From Brachypodius melanocephalos (taxonomy: Eukaryota > Chordata > Aves > Passeriformes > Pycnonotidae), in contig VZSR01000520.1 of assembly GCA_013398615.1 (NCBI GenBank), forward strand, positions 29,741,604 through 29,805,603: DNA of 64,000 nucleotides, given 5' to 3'. The stretch's first letter is position 1; each line of letters opens with the position of its first letter. Shown one piece after another: positions 39,187-50,286 of this stretch. The translations under genes were made by a program, and so were the position numbers. The notes beneath the pieces are model-generated. The model was not told the origin of the DNA and made no database searches. It saw nothing but the letters and a program-made list of their open reading frames with translations.

Positions 39187-41120
39187 CTGCACTAGTTATG
39201 CTTTTCTTTATTTTTCTGGTGAATAATTTGCTAGGTGTTCAGTAATAAAATAGCATTCTGTAGTGTCTTCTGGAAGCATTTAGGATCCAATTTTCAAATT
39301 AGGACATCTAGTTTTGACTGTTAACAGCCAGTATTTTTTTAAGGCTGGAGAAGGTTTTCCCAGCCTCAACGAAAATTGCTGGACCCAGATTTTCTGAAGA
39401 ACTCTACTTCTACTCAAACACCTCTGCATTGACCAAATAAAAAATTGCTTAGCACCCTTCAAATCCTCTGGTAAGGCTAACATCAAGATTTCCTTTACAA
39501 AATGTCATCCCTTTCAGTGTCTCTGGCTCCAGTTGTGGTTCTCTCTTTTGATCTTTCGGGCAGTAAAAGGCTTTTCCAGACCCTCATGCTATGAGTTGGG
39601 TGTTTATCGTCAAACAGGGCATAGGGATTTTCTGGAGAGGCCTGACATAGGCTGCACAGTTGACAACCAGATTCATGCCTTACAGTCTGCTTTGCATCAA
39701 AGAGAAGGCACTCAATTCTAATGTGCTGAAGGGGGATATTTCACTGTTCTGAAAATCCAGCTGCAAGTCATGACAAATACTGATTAAAATTCAAAGCTTA
39801 AATGCCTCTTTGTGAAACTCCCTAAGTACAATTAAACCAGAGGCTCAGAATCCTGGTGGGGGGCGATGTCCAGGGACACTAGCCTTGTAACCTTGCCAAA
39901 CAAAAATCTCCACTGAGGTCTGAAAAGGCCTCACTTCTGTAAATTTTTTTCGTATTCCTCACCAATTTTTTCCAATCCACAAATGAATCCCCAGATTTTC
40001 CTATGTAGACCAACATTTTGCTTCCTCTAACCTGCATGTTTTGTCCCTGAGATAACCCTGACCAGGTTTCCTCTTCTGTGGTTTGACCTCTTCCCTTCCT
40101 AACATGTTTACCAAAGGGATGTAGGGGACAGGTCCAGGGTAGCCTCCCAGCATAGGCATGGTACATTCCAGCGGCAGCTGCACTGTGCTGATGGTCAGTG
40201 CAACCTCACCGCTTCTGAAGCAGAGCTCTTATATAACTCCTCTCAGAAGTGGACACTTTTCAGTAATACTTCTAAAGCCAACCCAGACTATTTAATTTTT
40301 GTGGGGTTTATGCTTATTTAATGTTCCCCAGAAATAACACTGATCTATCAGTGGCTTTACAAGTGCTATTGCTCCTTATGTTGATAAGTACCGAAACATC
40401 CTACCTGTTTGTCATCATATCTAGACAAAAGTATCCCTGGCCACCTCCACAGGGAGGATGTCCCCATTATTCCCAGAAATTCAATCTCAAGACAGCTCCC
40501 ACTTCAACTAATTGGTGGTAGCGTGACCTTATGATGGCTTATGGAATGATCTTGCTGATATTCCTGATGGAAAGCTAAGGTGTAAGCAGTGCTTACAGCC
40601 TGATTTTTCCATCTCCTGGAAAGATTAATCTTAGGCAGGGTCCAGAGCTTTATATGCAATTTTGTTGTCTTTTAAAACACCAAACAAAACAGTTTGTTTG
40701 TCTGGGGTCCTGAGTTCCTTCTTGAAAGGACTCTGATATCTAGATGATGGTCTGTATACAAGAAAAATGCAGGTATCATATGTGTCTTTAAGGAATTCAG
40801 AGGAAGCTGAGGACCCCTCTATCTGGGATACAGTTTTAGGAAAGAACCAATTAGTGATATCTCCTTGAACTTTTAATATATGTTTGTCACATAGGTGAAA
40901 GTAGTCTCTGTGTTAATGCTAGCAGTGGCAGCATTTTCTGCCACTAGCCAGAAAAATAAATGCCACTGATTTCATATGTGCTTTGGAGAGTTAGAGTCAG
41001 AACAAGGGATGGAGTCTGGTGTTTTGAGTGGATTCAAACAGGTCATAGTCAGGGTTAAAAGTTTATCCTAGCATAGCTTATAATTTCTCCTCACCCTTTT
41101 CCCCTTCTGACCTCCCCCAG

Positions 41121-41257
41121 AAATGCAGAGATCCTGCTGGAATGTGCTTTGCCCTTTCTGGAGAGGCATGGATGGTACACCCCTTGTCCACCCCTTCCCT
41201 TCTGCCTGCCCGCTCCCCAAATCCTTGCTTGCTCTTCTGTTTTTCTACTTTCCCTAA
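41121..41257 (+). CDS. Low-confidence candidate alternative terminal exon of NRXN3
   Basis: A strong acceptor (pyrimidine-rich for about 35 bases, ending CCCCCAG at 41120) is followed by a frame that fits phase 1 of the 76-bp exon. It reads E, then MQRSCWNVLCPFWRG, proline-rich text, and a final SLLALLFFYFP before TAA at 41255-41257, about 45 residues in all. The hydrophobic end could act as a GPI signal or leave a soluble tail. Downstream sequence to about 41.7 kb is UTR-like with AATAAA at 41671-41676. A 45-codon open stretch arises by chance roughly one time in ten, and I do not recognise the peptide from any neurexin, so this may be nothing. Confidence 0.15.
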
Positions 41258-42221
41258 ATGCAACTTACTTTAAGCATGCATTATTATTAACATCCTACAG
41301 TAAAATTAAGCTATTATATAACCCATTTGTCGATCTCAGCCAATTTCTTCTATCTTTTTCTATGTCTATTTATGACGTACATCCAGACTGCACGTCTCTT
41401 TTTTTTTTCTCCTCTCCATGTTTATTTTAAAAATAAGTGATTAAAAAAAAGATGTATTAAAAAAAAAAGCAACACTCAAAGGTGGTGGGGTTTTTGGCCA
41501 ACATTTGAAAACATATTTGAATGGGAGGGAGAGGGAAGGAAAGAGAATCCAATTATTTATAAAAAAAATCAAATTATGAAAGTGTCCCTAGACTGCTTTG
41601 TCTGTTCCTTTCAATGTGTGCATCCGGTTTGTCCATCTTTGAAAGTGTGTGGAATAATTTTTTCTTTAAAAATAAAATTTCAAAATCCTGCAATTGTTCT
41701 TATCTCCCTTCTTCCTGGGAACAAAGTTCTCTTTTTCAGTTTTTGCTTTTTTTTTTAGTATATCTCCACATTGTTATATTTTGATGTATTTCTTTTCAAT
41801 GGTTGAATTTCTATCTTAGATTTGGTTTGTTCCAATCTAATAATGAAAAAAACAAACAAAACAAAAGAGTTATGAATTGTTTTCTGCAATTTTTTCCCTC
41901 TATTTCTGTCTTTAAGTAAGGAACTACTTCACTGGCAGAATCCTACAGCTGTATTTTTGAGATTCTCTAGGGAATCTGAATATAAAAGCAGTCTAATTTG
42001 ACAGTGGGGACGGGGTGTGCAAACACAATCTTTACATTTGAAACAGTGTATTTGATGTACTCAAACGATTGTCTCAAATTACTGAGCATACTGATGTCAA
42101 TTTGATGAACTTCAGAAAAGATTATTCGTAGAACAAGAAAGCTGTGGGTAGCTACAGATGAAGTTGTTCTAATTCCAATGCATAAAACTAGTTTCCTTGG
42201 TTTTTTTGTTTTACTCTCTGG

Positions 42222-42258
42222 TTATTATTATTATTATTACTATTATTATTATTATTAG
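42222..42258 (+). repeat. ATT trinucleotide repeat
   Basis: About twelve TTA/ATT units with one interruption (ACT) lie ~240 bases before the alternative terminal exon. Confidence 0.9.
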
Positions 42259-42373
42259 TTTATGTATTTTTACTGCTATTTTTAATAGGGAAAAGTCTTA
42301 ACTGTTTTTATAATTTGAGAACCTTTAATGAAAGTGTAAATATTAATACTATAATTATTAATTTTTTGTAACT

Positions 42374-42379
42374 TGCATG
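42374..42379 (+). promoter_or_regulatory. RBFOX-type TGCATG element upstream of the alternative exon
   Basis: The exact hexamer TGCATG lies 122 bases before the acceptor at 42501. RBFOX proteins bind UGCAUG in neurons. Sites upstream of an exon usually repress its use and downstream sites usually promote it. A hexamer occurs by chance about once per 4 kb, so position is the only support. Confidence 0.3.
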
Positions 42380-42500
42380 TTGAAGAAGTTGCAGCTTAGG
42401 GTTTGTGAGATTGTCAATGTTAGAGTTCTGTTCTTTCTTTTTGTTGATGGGCATGAATATGCTCATTTGTTTTTGTATATTGCCCATCCCTTCCTTACAG

Positions 42501-42610
42501 CCAGAAGCTCTAATGCTGCTAGATCACTCCGTACCGCCCTTACATGGACATGGCAACTGACTTACACATTCACTCCCATCATCTTCATCTCCTGTGTAGT
42601 ACACTCATAG
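42501..42610 (+). CDS. NRXN3: Neurexin-3 alternative terminal exon: membrane-anchor-less tail (secreted or GPI-anchored form)
   Basis: The acceptor CCCTTCCTTACAG ends at 42500. Joined to the phase-1 base of the exon at 15997-16072, the frame reads EPST, then ARSSNAARSLRTALTWTW, QLTYTFTPIIFISCVVHS and TAG (42608-42610), 36 residues in all. It closely resembles the alternative C-terminus I recall for a mammalian NRXN3 isoform (ARSSNAARSLRAALTWTW..., ending IIFISCVVHS). It contains no transmembrane-plus-cytoplasmic module and no EYYV PDZ ligand. The composition, small residues (SSNAA), a spacer, then a hydrophobic end (LTYTFTPIIFISCVV), fits a GPI-attachment signal; otherwise the protein would be secreted. 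Either way the product can no longer recruit the intracellular CASK/Mint/4.1-type partners of neurexins. Choosing this exon excludes the last exon at 50287. The match of phase, acceptor, peptide and following AATAAA signals makes the call firm. The GPI versus secreted choice is inference. Confidence 0.88.
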
Positions 42611-42868
42611 ATTTTTACACTCCCACTCCATCCACCCTAAGCATTTTTTCTTCCCATAAGTTCCCCTTCACCACCCCTTTCTTTAGCATCGTTAAAATTT
42701 TATGTGCAGTCATCCATTCCTTAAAACACACACACACAAAAATTATAGAAAAAAAGAAAATGTTTAAAAAAATATATATCAAATTGACCAAAAAGGCAAA
42801 AAAGCAACAAACTTTGCTTTTCAAAAAACATTATATGTGTAGATATGCAAACAAGCAAAAGTAAATTC

Positions 42869-42874
42869 AATAAA
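42869..42874 (+). terminator. Poly(A) signal AATAAA (alternative exon, proximal)
   Basis: A canonical hexamer lies 259 bases after the stop codon of the alternative terminal exon. Use is not demonstrated. Confidence 0.4.
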
Positions 42875-43075
42875 TTGTACAGAATTTTTCAACTGCAATA
42901 TGCTAACAACTTTACATAAGATAAAAAAATACAGCCAAAAAACAGCAGAAAAAAAAAAGTTCAAATTTGTTAAGGTGCAAGATTTTTTTCTTTTCATGTT
43001 ATGTGGTGTGGATGTATGTGTTGTTGCCTCCCTGTATCGCCCTTTGTTGTAAAACAAATATATTTAAAAAGAAAT

Positions 43076-43081
43076 AATAAA
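43076..43081 (+). terminator. Poly(A) signal AATAAA (alternative exon, distal)
   Basis: A canonical hexamer occurs within AAATAATAAACATT, 466 bases after the stop. Oligo-A at 43114-43128 just downstream could cause internal priming in cDNA data and should not be mistaken for a tail. Confidence 0.4.
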
Positions 43082-43110
43082 CATTTTGCTAAAAAAGTTT
43101 TTAAGAAACA

Positions 43111-46100
43111 ACGCAAAAAAAAAAAAAAGCAAGTTACAAGAATATGGCAATGCTACTTGTCCAAGAGCATTCTTACACAACTTTCTTTTGTAAATTTTTC
43201 CTTTCATGCCAAAAAACATGCGGGCAATTTGTTGATGTAAGTTGACTGTTATGAAATCAATGTGGTATGCTTTCTAAATATTTTTATGTATTTTTGGTTA
43301 CCTTTTTTTAAAGGAAATAATGTTTTTGATTTTCTTTTTTTTTTCAGTTCTCATAGGTTTTGATTTTTCTTTTGCTGATAAAGTGAATTACTTGTCCTGT
43401 TTTTCCTTTCTCTGACCTTTTTGCTGTGGCATTTTTATTTTCTAGTGTATGGTTTTGTTTTAGGAAAATATATATAAGTTTATTTATTTTTTTAATCGGT
43501 TTGTATTTGCCTTTATGTTACGTGCTCTTTGTATATTGTCGGTTGCCATATTGTATTGTGCATAGAATGGGGTGAAGGAGTCTGAGACAGTTTGGTTCTC
43601 TTCTTTCTCAGTCCCCCTCTAGAAGCTTTCTTTCCCTTTCCCCACACGAATCACCAGTAATGTTACTTCTTTTCATACTACTTAAACTAGTTAGTTAACC
43701 TGGTGGTGTAGCCTTCATGTCAAGTTAAAATTTATGGAAATTCTTTAACATTTTCTGGGTTTTCCTGCTGCAGCTCTACACCATTCTTACTTTATTCCCA
43801 TGAAACTATTTTATTTCTATTAAATTTTTTCATTGCCGATTATGTGCCTGATGTCCAGTCTAAATGATACTCTCAAGTGTACTCTCCCCAGGTTAGTGCA
43901 CCCACTATATTGTTATTAGTATCAGACTTGATAGCATCATCCAGAAATGATGCAGACAGATCATGAATCTCTAAAATTTCCTTACTACAAAACAGGTTTG
44001 CATTAGTTTCTTCAAAAAGCAGTGACTAAAAGTATGAGAAAGCTGTACTTCTTTATAAGTACATGTTTTCACCATTTATGCATTGTAATGCTGTGCTCAG
44101 CAGGTATATTAGGTTCATCCATCAAGTCCGTGGGACAACTGATACTGAAAACAGAACAAATAATTATACTGAATAGGAAGCTGTCACCAGGTAATCAGGA
44201 AAGTTTAACATAATGGTGGGAGATAAAAGAGGGCATGCCTCCATTGGTTCAGAGAAGCTCAGTGTCTGGACACCAAAATACTTGGTTTTGCTGTAGAATT
44301 TTGCTTCTAGACATGAAGTCAAGACCTTTCTGGAAGGGTCTGTTTCACTGAAACCAAGCAAAGGTGACCAATAATTTACCTCAGTAACAGACAGCCCAGC
44401 ATTAACTTGGGATTCATGACCTCTCAAGCTCTGTACCTTCCTGTTGCTCATGAGCCATCTGTTGGGAAACACTGCATTTACTGATGTCTTTTAATAGAGT
44501 TGGAGGGAGGGACTTACGAAATATTTTTCAACTAACTCCACCAAAAATACAGTTTTATTGAATCACTTTGAGGACTATATAGTCTCTGAAATGAAAAGGA
44601 GATATCTGAGATAAAGAGTTGCAGTATTCTGTTGAGGAAATCAGGTTTTTCTCTCTACTAATCTCTGTCAATTAATTAATTCAGGCTGCAAGAGTAGAAA
44701 ATACTGAGAATGTTCATATACTGGGTTTTTTGTTAGCATCATCTTTCCTTTGAATCAGAGACTATGTTCTGAATAATTTCCTCTTTTTATCCTCAGAGGA
44801 CTCAAAGCAGAATTAACTAAATACCATTAGACTGAAATTTATGAACTCAGTCATTTAATAAGGAATTACTGTGTTGATACAGAGGGGGAAAAGGTAAAGA
44901 ATTATTTCTCTGGCAAGTATTTCATATTAAAAATGGAGTCAGACTTCAGAGGAACATCAAAAGAATAGAATGAAAATTGCAAACTTTGGATGAGGAATTT
45001 CAAGTACCTGCAGGAATGGATGAATTGTGCAGACTTTATGGATAACATTTTAAAGCTCCTTAGTTGCAGCTGGAAAAGAGAGAGACTATAAGGTCTGTTC
45101 CTTATCACAATCAGAAGATGAATCTTTCAGGCTTCCTTTTCGCGTGCCTTTTGTTGTGTATCAGTTTGATGCCTGAAACTCCACTGAAGTAGTTGTGGCT
45201 CCAAGAAGAAAACCAGCAGCTGCTAGTTTTTCATGTTCTTTTATTTATCATATTTTTTGGTGCCCTCTGCATTCCTGGCTTGCCCACACTATCCTCACAG
45301 TTCATAAGGCTTCTATTAAATTTTAAACACTCCGTCTTTTCCAGTGGCATAGGACTCTGACTGGAGCTCAGCTCCAGAGGTATGAATTATATATCTATAA
45401 ATACACTCATAAAGCAAAAAGCAGGGCAGCTCCAAGGCTTAAGTAGACCATTTATATCCCCAGTGCTCTTGGTAGTTTAAAGAAAAGCACAACTCCATGA
45501 AAGTAGTATATGTGTTAGATTAAAAGGCTAATTTTTAATTAATATATGTTCACTTTCTGGAATGAGAAGGCCAAGCAAACCACTGGGCTGTTTGGTATAA
45601 GATTTCCCACAGCACACACTTCAGTTCTCTCAGAGCTCTCTCCAGTTTGGCGTTAAGTTTTTGGGGGTTTGGGTTTTTTCTTTTTCATCTACACTGTTGA
45701 TGAGCAAACAAGTTTTACATCTATGCCACTGCAGAGGAAACATTTTTATCTGTTTCTCTTTCATTTGGTTCTTTGGCATTGTGTCGTCAAGAGGAGCTTT
45801 TTTAAAAATATATTTCTATTTCAAAACATCTATTCGCTGCTTGGAGGAGAAAGCACAAAGTGAGTGAAAAATAAATCTGGAAAATCCTTGTGAAATCTTT
45901 GGATTGCTAAAGTAATCCTGAACTCACATCATACCAGTGAAGACTTTTAACAGGTGGTTAGGAGCCAACAAAACAAAAAGGGGAAAAAAATCTATAACTA
46001 CCAGGAAATAGCCAATATCATTCACAAGCAGAATGTAAGCTTTACATGAATGTTTATTTGAAAGCCATGGCTCAAACTGGGTAGCAGGCTTGCTTTTTAA

Positions 46101-49100
46101 TTTTTTTTCTTTTTTGTTTTTCATAGCACAGAGCAATTTGGAAATTGAACCTGTAAGTTTTATTCCAAGTTGCAAAGCATTAATTTTTCAAATAAAAAAT
46201 GGGTAGACATTGTAAGGAGAAAAGAAAACTTGTCAAACATAAAACCTCTCTCAAACATATTTCCCTTCAAAATTATCATGTAAGGTTTTTCTGGGGCTCC
46301 TCTTTAACTTTTTCTAGAGGCATAAGTCTATAAAACATTTGCCTTCCACAGCAAATCGTTCAGGATCCAAATCCAGCATAAGATATTCTTGACAACCAAG
46401 TGGCTGTTTAGTTTTTTAAATCTTTCAGTGTTTATTTTTGAACTGCCTGAGCAAGAGGCACCACTACTCCACCACAAAAGGACCGCTGGCTCAAGGCAGC
46501 TTCCTGCACCCTTAGCTCGTTTTCTATGAAAGTTGGTTCCCCCTACACACACACATAATCTGTTGGTCGTCAGACTCCCTCTTATGTCTCTTACATGTAG
46601 AAATGTACACTCTTGTTTGCAGGTATGACGTGAAAGTTTGCAGCTGCTCTATAGATATTGGTGATAATATTTCTCACACTTTCCTAGGAACTTTTCAGGA
46701 TTTACATTCCCTATTATCCTTAAATAACACATTTTTCTTAGACTGAGAGGCATTTTTATCATGCCATTTTTAAGGATGGCTTTATTCCTCTGTAAATCAC
46801 ATACCTCAGGAAGTATTCATTGTACTTGCATCCTGTTAGACCTACTGCTTCAAGTTTGCTGTGAGTTTTGCATAGCTGCTACACAATGCAATAATAGAGA
46901 AGCCAGATTTTATAGAGTGCTTTTTCTGACTTACTGTCACACAGCTTTTTTTTGGTCTCTGTTTCTTCTGTTACAGACAATAAAAAAATTAAAAATCAAA
47001 ACATTATTACCATCCTTGCATCTACCCGATACCTCACATTAACTCCTTGATGGAGAAGTGATTCCTAGTGAAGGACCTTAAACGGTCTCTTTATTTTTTG
47101 AGTATGTAAGTAACTATAGTGTGGATCACTGGACAATTTTAAATAAAAACTAGTGACAAGATTAAATAATTGTATCAAAATTAATCCAGTGCTCCTGGTA
47201 TGAAAGTTATTTTTCTCCTCACCTACACTGAGAGATGAAAGTTTTCTAAAACTCACTGCCTTCCATCCAACAGGCTGGCTGGCATTGAAAAGCTCCGTTA
47301 TTTTCTCCATCACTTATGTAAAACCCCACTTATCATAGCAAGTCTATCAACTTTACTTAATATTTCAGGATGGCCATAGTCATTTTTATGGTTCCAGTAG
47401 TCTTGATCATTATCTCAAGTCCTCAATAGGAACAAAAACTATGTAACTATGACCTGGTTTTAAATGCAAAGGTTACTGAGGCAAAAGGAAGGTCTTGGTA
47501 TTAAATGTAAGATATGTCTGATTCCTTCCAGAAAATTAATCATCAGCAGGACCAAAATAACTTCTCTTTGGACAAGAACTACCCCAAATATTGCTCCAGT
47601 GAGTGGCAGATGAGCTACATACTGATGCTGTAGCCAGTAGAATACCTTTTAAGAGCAAAGGCACTTCAAGGATCCAGATGAGCAATTAAAAGCTGCCAAA
47701 CTTTTTTTTCCAGTTGAGTGTCACGGATGATGAATGAAAATCACAGATGAGTATTGCAATTGAACAGCAAAACAGTGTTTAAAGGAACACTAACTATCCC
47801 TGACTTTCTGGAACTTGAATTCCAGACTCATGCAATTTGATGCAATCCTCACTTAAATACTGTTATTTTTATTCGGTTTTTTTACCAGGCTCACAGATGA
47901 TCTTTCCCCCCAAGGCATACTCCTAGTTCATCCTGAGACCACCTGTTTGCATAGATTATAGATGCTCTACTCAAGCCATGGATAGGCCTTCTGGACATAT
48001 ATAAATCATATTACATGCTCTAGTTTCTACATTGCTCAGAAAACAGCTCAGATGCATGAGCACAAAATGCAGCGTAGCCATTTGGCAGACTACACTTTAG
48101 GCTTTTTTACATAATGTTTTTGAAAGCGTGTAGTTTGGAGACATTGATACTTATTTCTTCATTCTCTCTGCAGTAACAAAAGACATATGAACATACTGAG
48201 GAAGCTCAGAAAACTAAACAAAATGTTCAAATTGGCCCTTTGTATCTTAACTTAAAACTAGCTTTGGATGAAAATATGCGAAGTACCTCTTTTCTTATTT
48301 TGGCATAATTTCTACCCTGGTTACCTCTGAGAGAATTCTGACTGTTTCAACAGATTAAAGTGTGTCACCACGTAACAGTTTCCCATCAAGGAAAAGAATA
48401 AGCCATATTGCTATTTCAGCTACCCAGATATAATCATGCTGTTAAATACCTTTTTCAGTATATTTCTCTCTTCAAAGTGTAATTTGTTCAAATATATTGC
48501 TCTCCAAATACATTTAGAAGGTGTTTCGATTTTAGATTATATTCCTTATAGGCATTGCGTGGACATTACTGACAGAATTCAATGGGAAACAAGTGTGCGT
48601 AATATATAGGGTAGATTTGAGAGAGTAGAATTTTTGACCCTAATGTATTCAGCATTGTAACAATGCCAAACTGTTAATTAGCAGTTATTAATACATAACT
48701 AAAACCCAGAATTATTTATTTAGAAACTATAAATTTTTTGTACATCCTCCTTAAGCAATGGTGAGTATAAATCAAAATTTCCTGTGCATTAGGAATACTT
48801 CTTACTGAGTTGCACTCCTTTGAACAGATCTAGATAATTCTCGTAGTGTCAGCTGAACAATTCAATTTATATTTTAAGCAGCTTACTTAAATGGCTAGGC
48901 AAACAAAAATTACCCAAGGGAAAATTTATACACAAACTTTCAAAAACAATATAGTTCACTCTAAAAAAAAATTGTTGATGACCTGTATGTCAGCAGAAGA
49001 CTATATAATCAGAACTAAATTAGTAAGATTCCATGGGGTTTTTTTTCAGTCCACAATATAAAACAGGGGAGTTTTAACTACCATAGACTTAAAAGTAGAG

Positions 49101-50286
49101 GTGCAGTCACGTTAAAATACAGAGACAACACAGGGCTATTACCCTAAAAGTAGCAATCTTGCTGCTCAGAATCCGAATCATAAAAATGATGCACTGATTT
49201 TCTTGTTTCATTTGCAGCTTATATGGTTGTGAGGTACAAGTGTCACATCTATAGCTTTCTTGTTCTGCTTGAAGAGGAGACCATAACTCTGCCTTGTTTT
49301 CAGCCCTTTTGTAGGCAGGTAACCATCATGTTAGAAATCAGTAAAACTGACTGCAGCTGTCAAGAAGTAACAGTAGGTGTGAAGACAATTTCTGCAGTGC
49401 AATCCTGGGCTCAAGTGCTAACTTGGTTCATCAAAATCCTTATTCAGTTCTTTTGTCAATCACAATAAAATCTATCTCAGTTTTTAATCAAATTATAGTA
49501 AATAAATATGAAGAAGAATGGAAGATGAAGATAGCATGGCACTAGTAGCCCCAAAAGATGCAAGGAAAGGGACATGCCTATTGTCAAACAGAACGCTAAA
49601 GATTTAAAAGAGATGAACATTGAGTAAAGCTCTGTACCTTCGTGGACCCAGTAAGTACTTGGTTCTTATTCCATCCCTCATTTTCATGAACCTTCCCACA
49701 ATTTAAAAGCCAGACAACGATCAAGAAGAAATGGATGAATGGAAAACACCTTAGGGAAAGGACTTACATACTGCTATAGAGGGTGAGCATATTAGAATGG
49801 CAGAGAAGAAATACCACTGTCATTTTAAATGAAAATAATCAGAAGAGAAAAAACTGGCAAGATGAGTGATGGAAAAAATATCTAGGAAAACACTGGTCTG
49901 TGGAAGTCTAAAGTAATTAATTCAAATAGTCTTCTAACCAAGTGCTTGAAAAAGATCAATACCAAAAATTGATGACCACAGAGTCACTTGAGAGTATCTC
50001 CAAAACTAAAAAATTTGAGTCTGCAAAAATTCAGGGTATTTCACGGTACATACCTAGCATAGGTAGAAAATGGAACCTGCACTTTACCAATATCCAAGCA
50101 GGGTGGGAGGGAACAATGAAAGGCAGCCCCAGGAAAGTATGTTGGTAGTGTAGCTAGAGAGAGAAAGCTGATCCCTGACAGCTTTTCATAATGCCCAGAT
50201 CCTTTCTCACCCTTAAGCGAATAGAAAATGGTGCATTGTGTCATTAAAATGTACTAATCTTCTTTTTTTTCTCTTTTCCATCCCAG
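43111..50286 (+). other. NRXN3: Large SS5 intron of NRXN3, 3' part
   Basis: This is non-coding, AT-rich sequence between the alternative and normal terminal exons. I see no clear CR1 copy, RNA gene or credible exon; the longest open frames are about 100 codons and look random. It ends with TTCTTTTTTTTCTCTTTTCCATCCCAG, a very strong acceptor for 50287. Positions 43.1-43.6 kb still look UTR-like. Confidence 0.75.

Larger units (their letters stand above)
16073..42500 (+). other. NRXN3: Large SS5 intron of NRXN3, 5' part
   Basis: The intron begins with GTAAGT. I see no confident coding exon up to 42501. It contains a TA/TG microsatellite (16133), T and A homopolymers (19876, 21912), a UTR-like block (about 21.2-22.9 kb), CR1 copies (30.1, 34.1, 36.9 and 38.5 kb), an AG repeat (38866), a CAAAA repeat (39161) and an ATT repeat (42222). 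A low-confidence terminal-exon candidate sits at 41121. The stretches 22.9-30.0 kb and 30.2-34.1 kb hold nothing I can name beyond chance open frames. A moderately GC-rich patch at 27.6-27.9 kb is unexplained. Confidence 0.75.
42611..43110 (+). other. NRXN3: 3' UTR of the alternative terminal exon (end approximate)
   Basis: AT-rich non-coding sequence follows the TAG at 42608-42610. It includes a CA run near 42727, several A runs, and AATAAA at 42869-42874 and 43076-43081. The second signal is followed by A- and T-rich sequence, so cleavage near 43.1 kb is a reasonable guess. Similar UTR-like text continues to about 43.6 kb, so a longer form is possible. Confidence 0.5.

Noticed and set aside
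50238..50286. The ATG at 50238 as the start of a 324-codon protein
   Set aside because: The first 16 codons are the polypyrimidine tract and acceptor of the intron. The real exon begins at 50287 with a split Gly codon.
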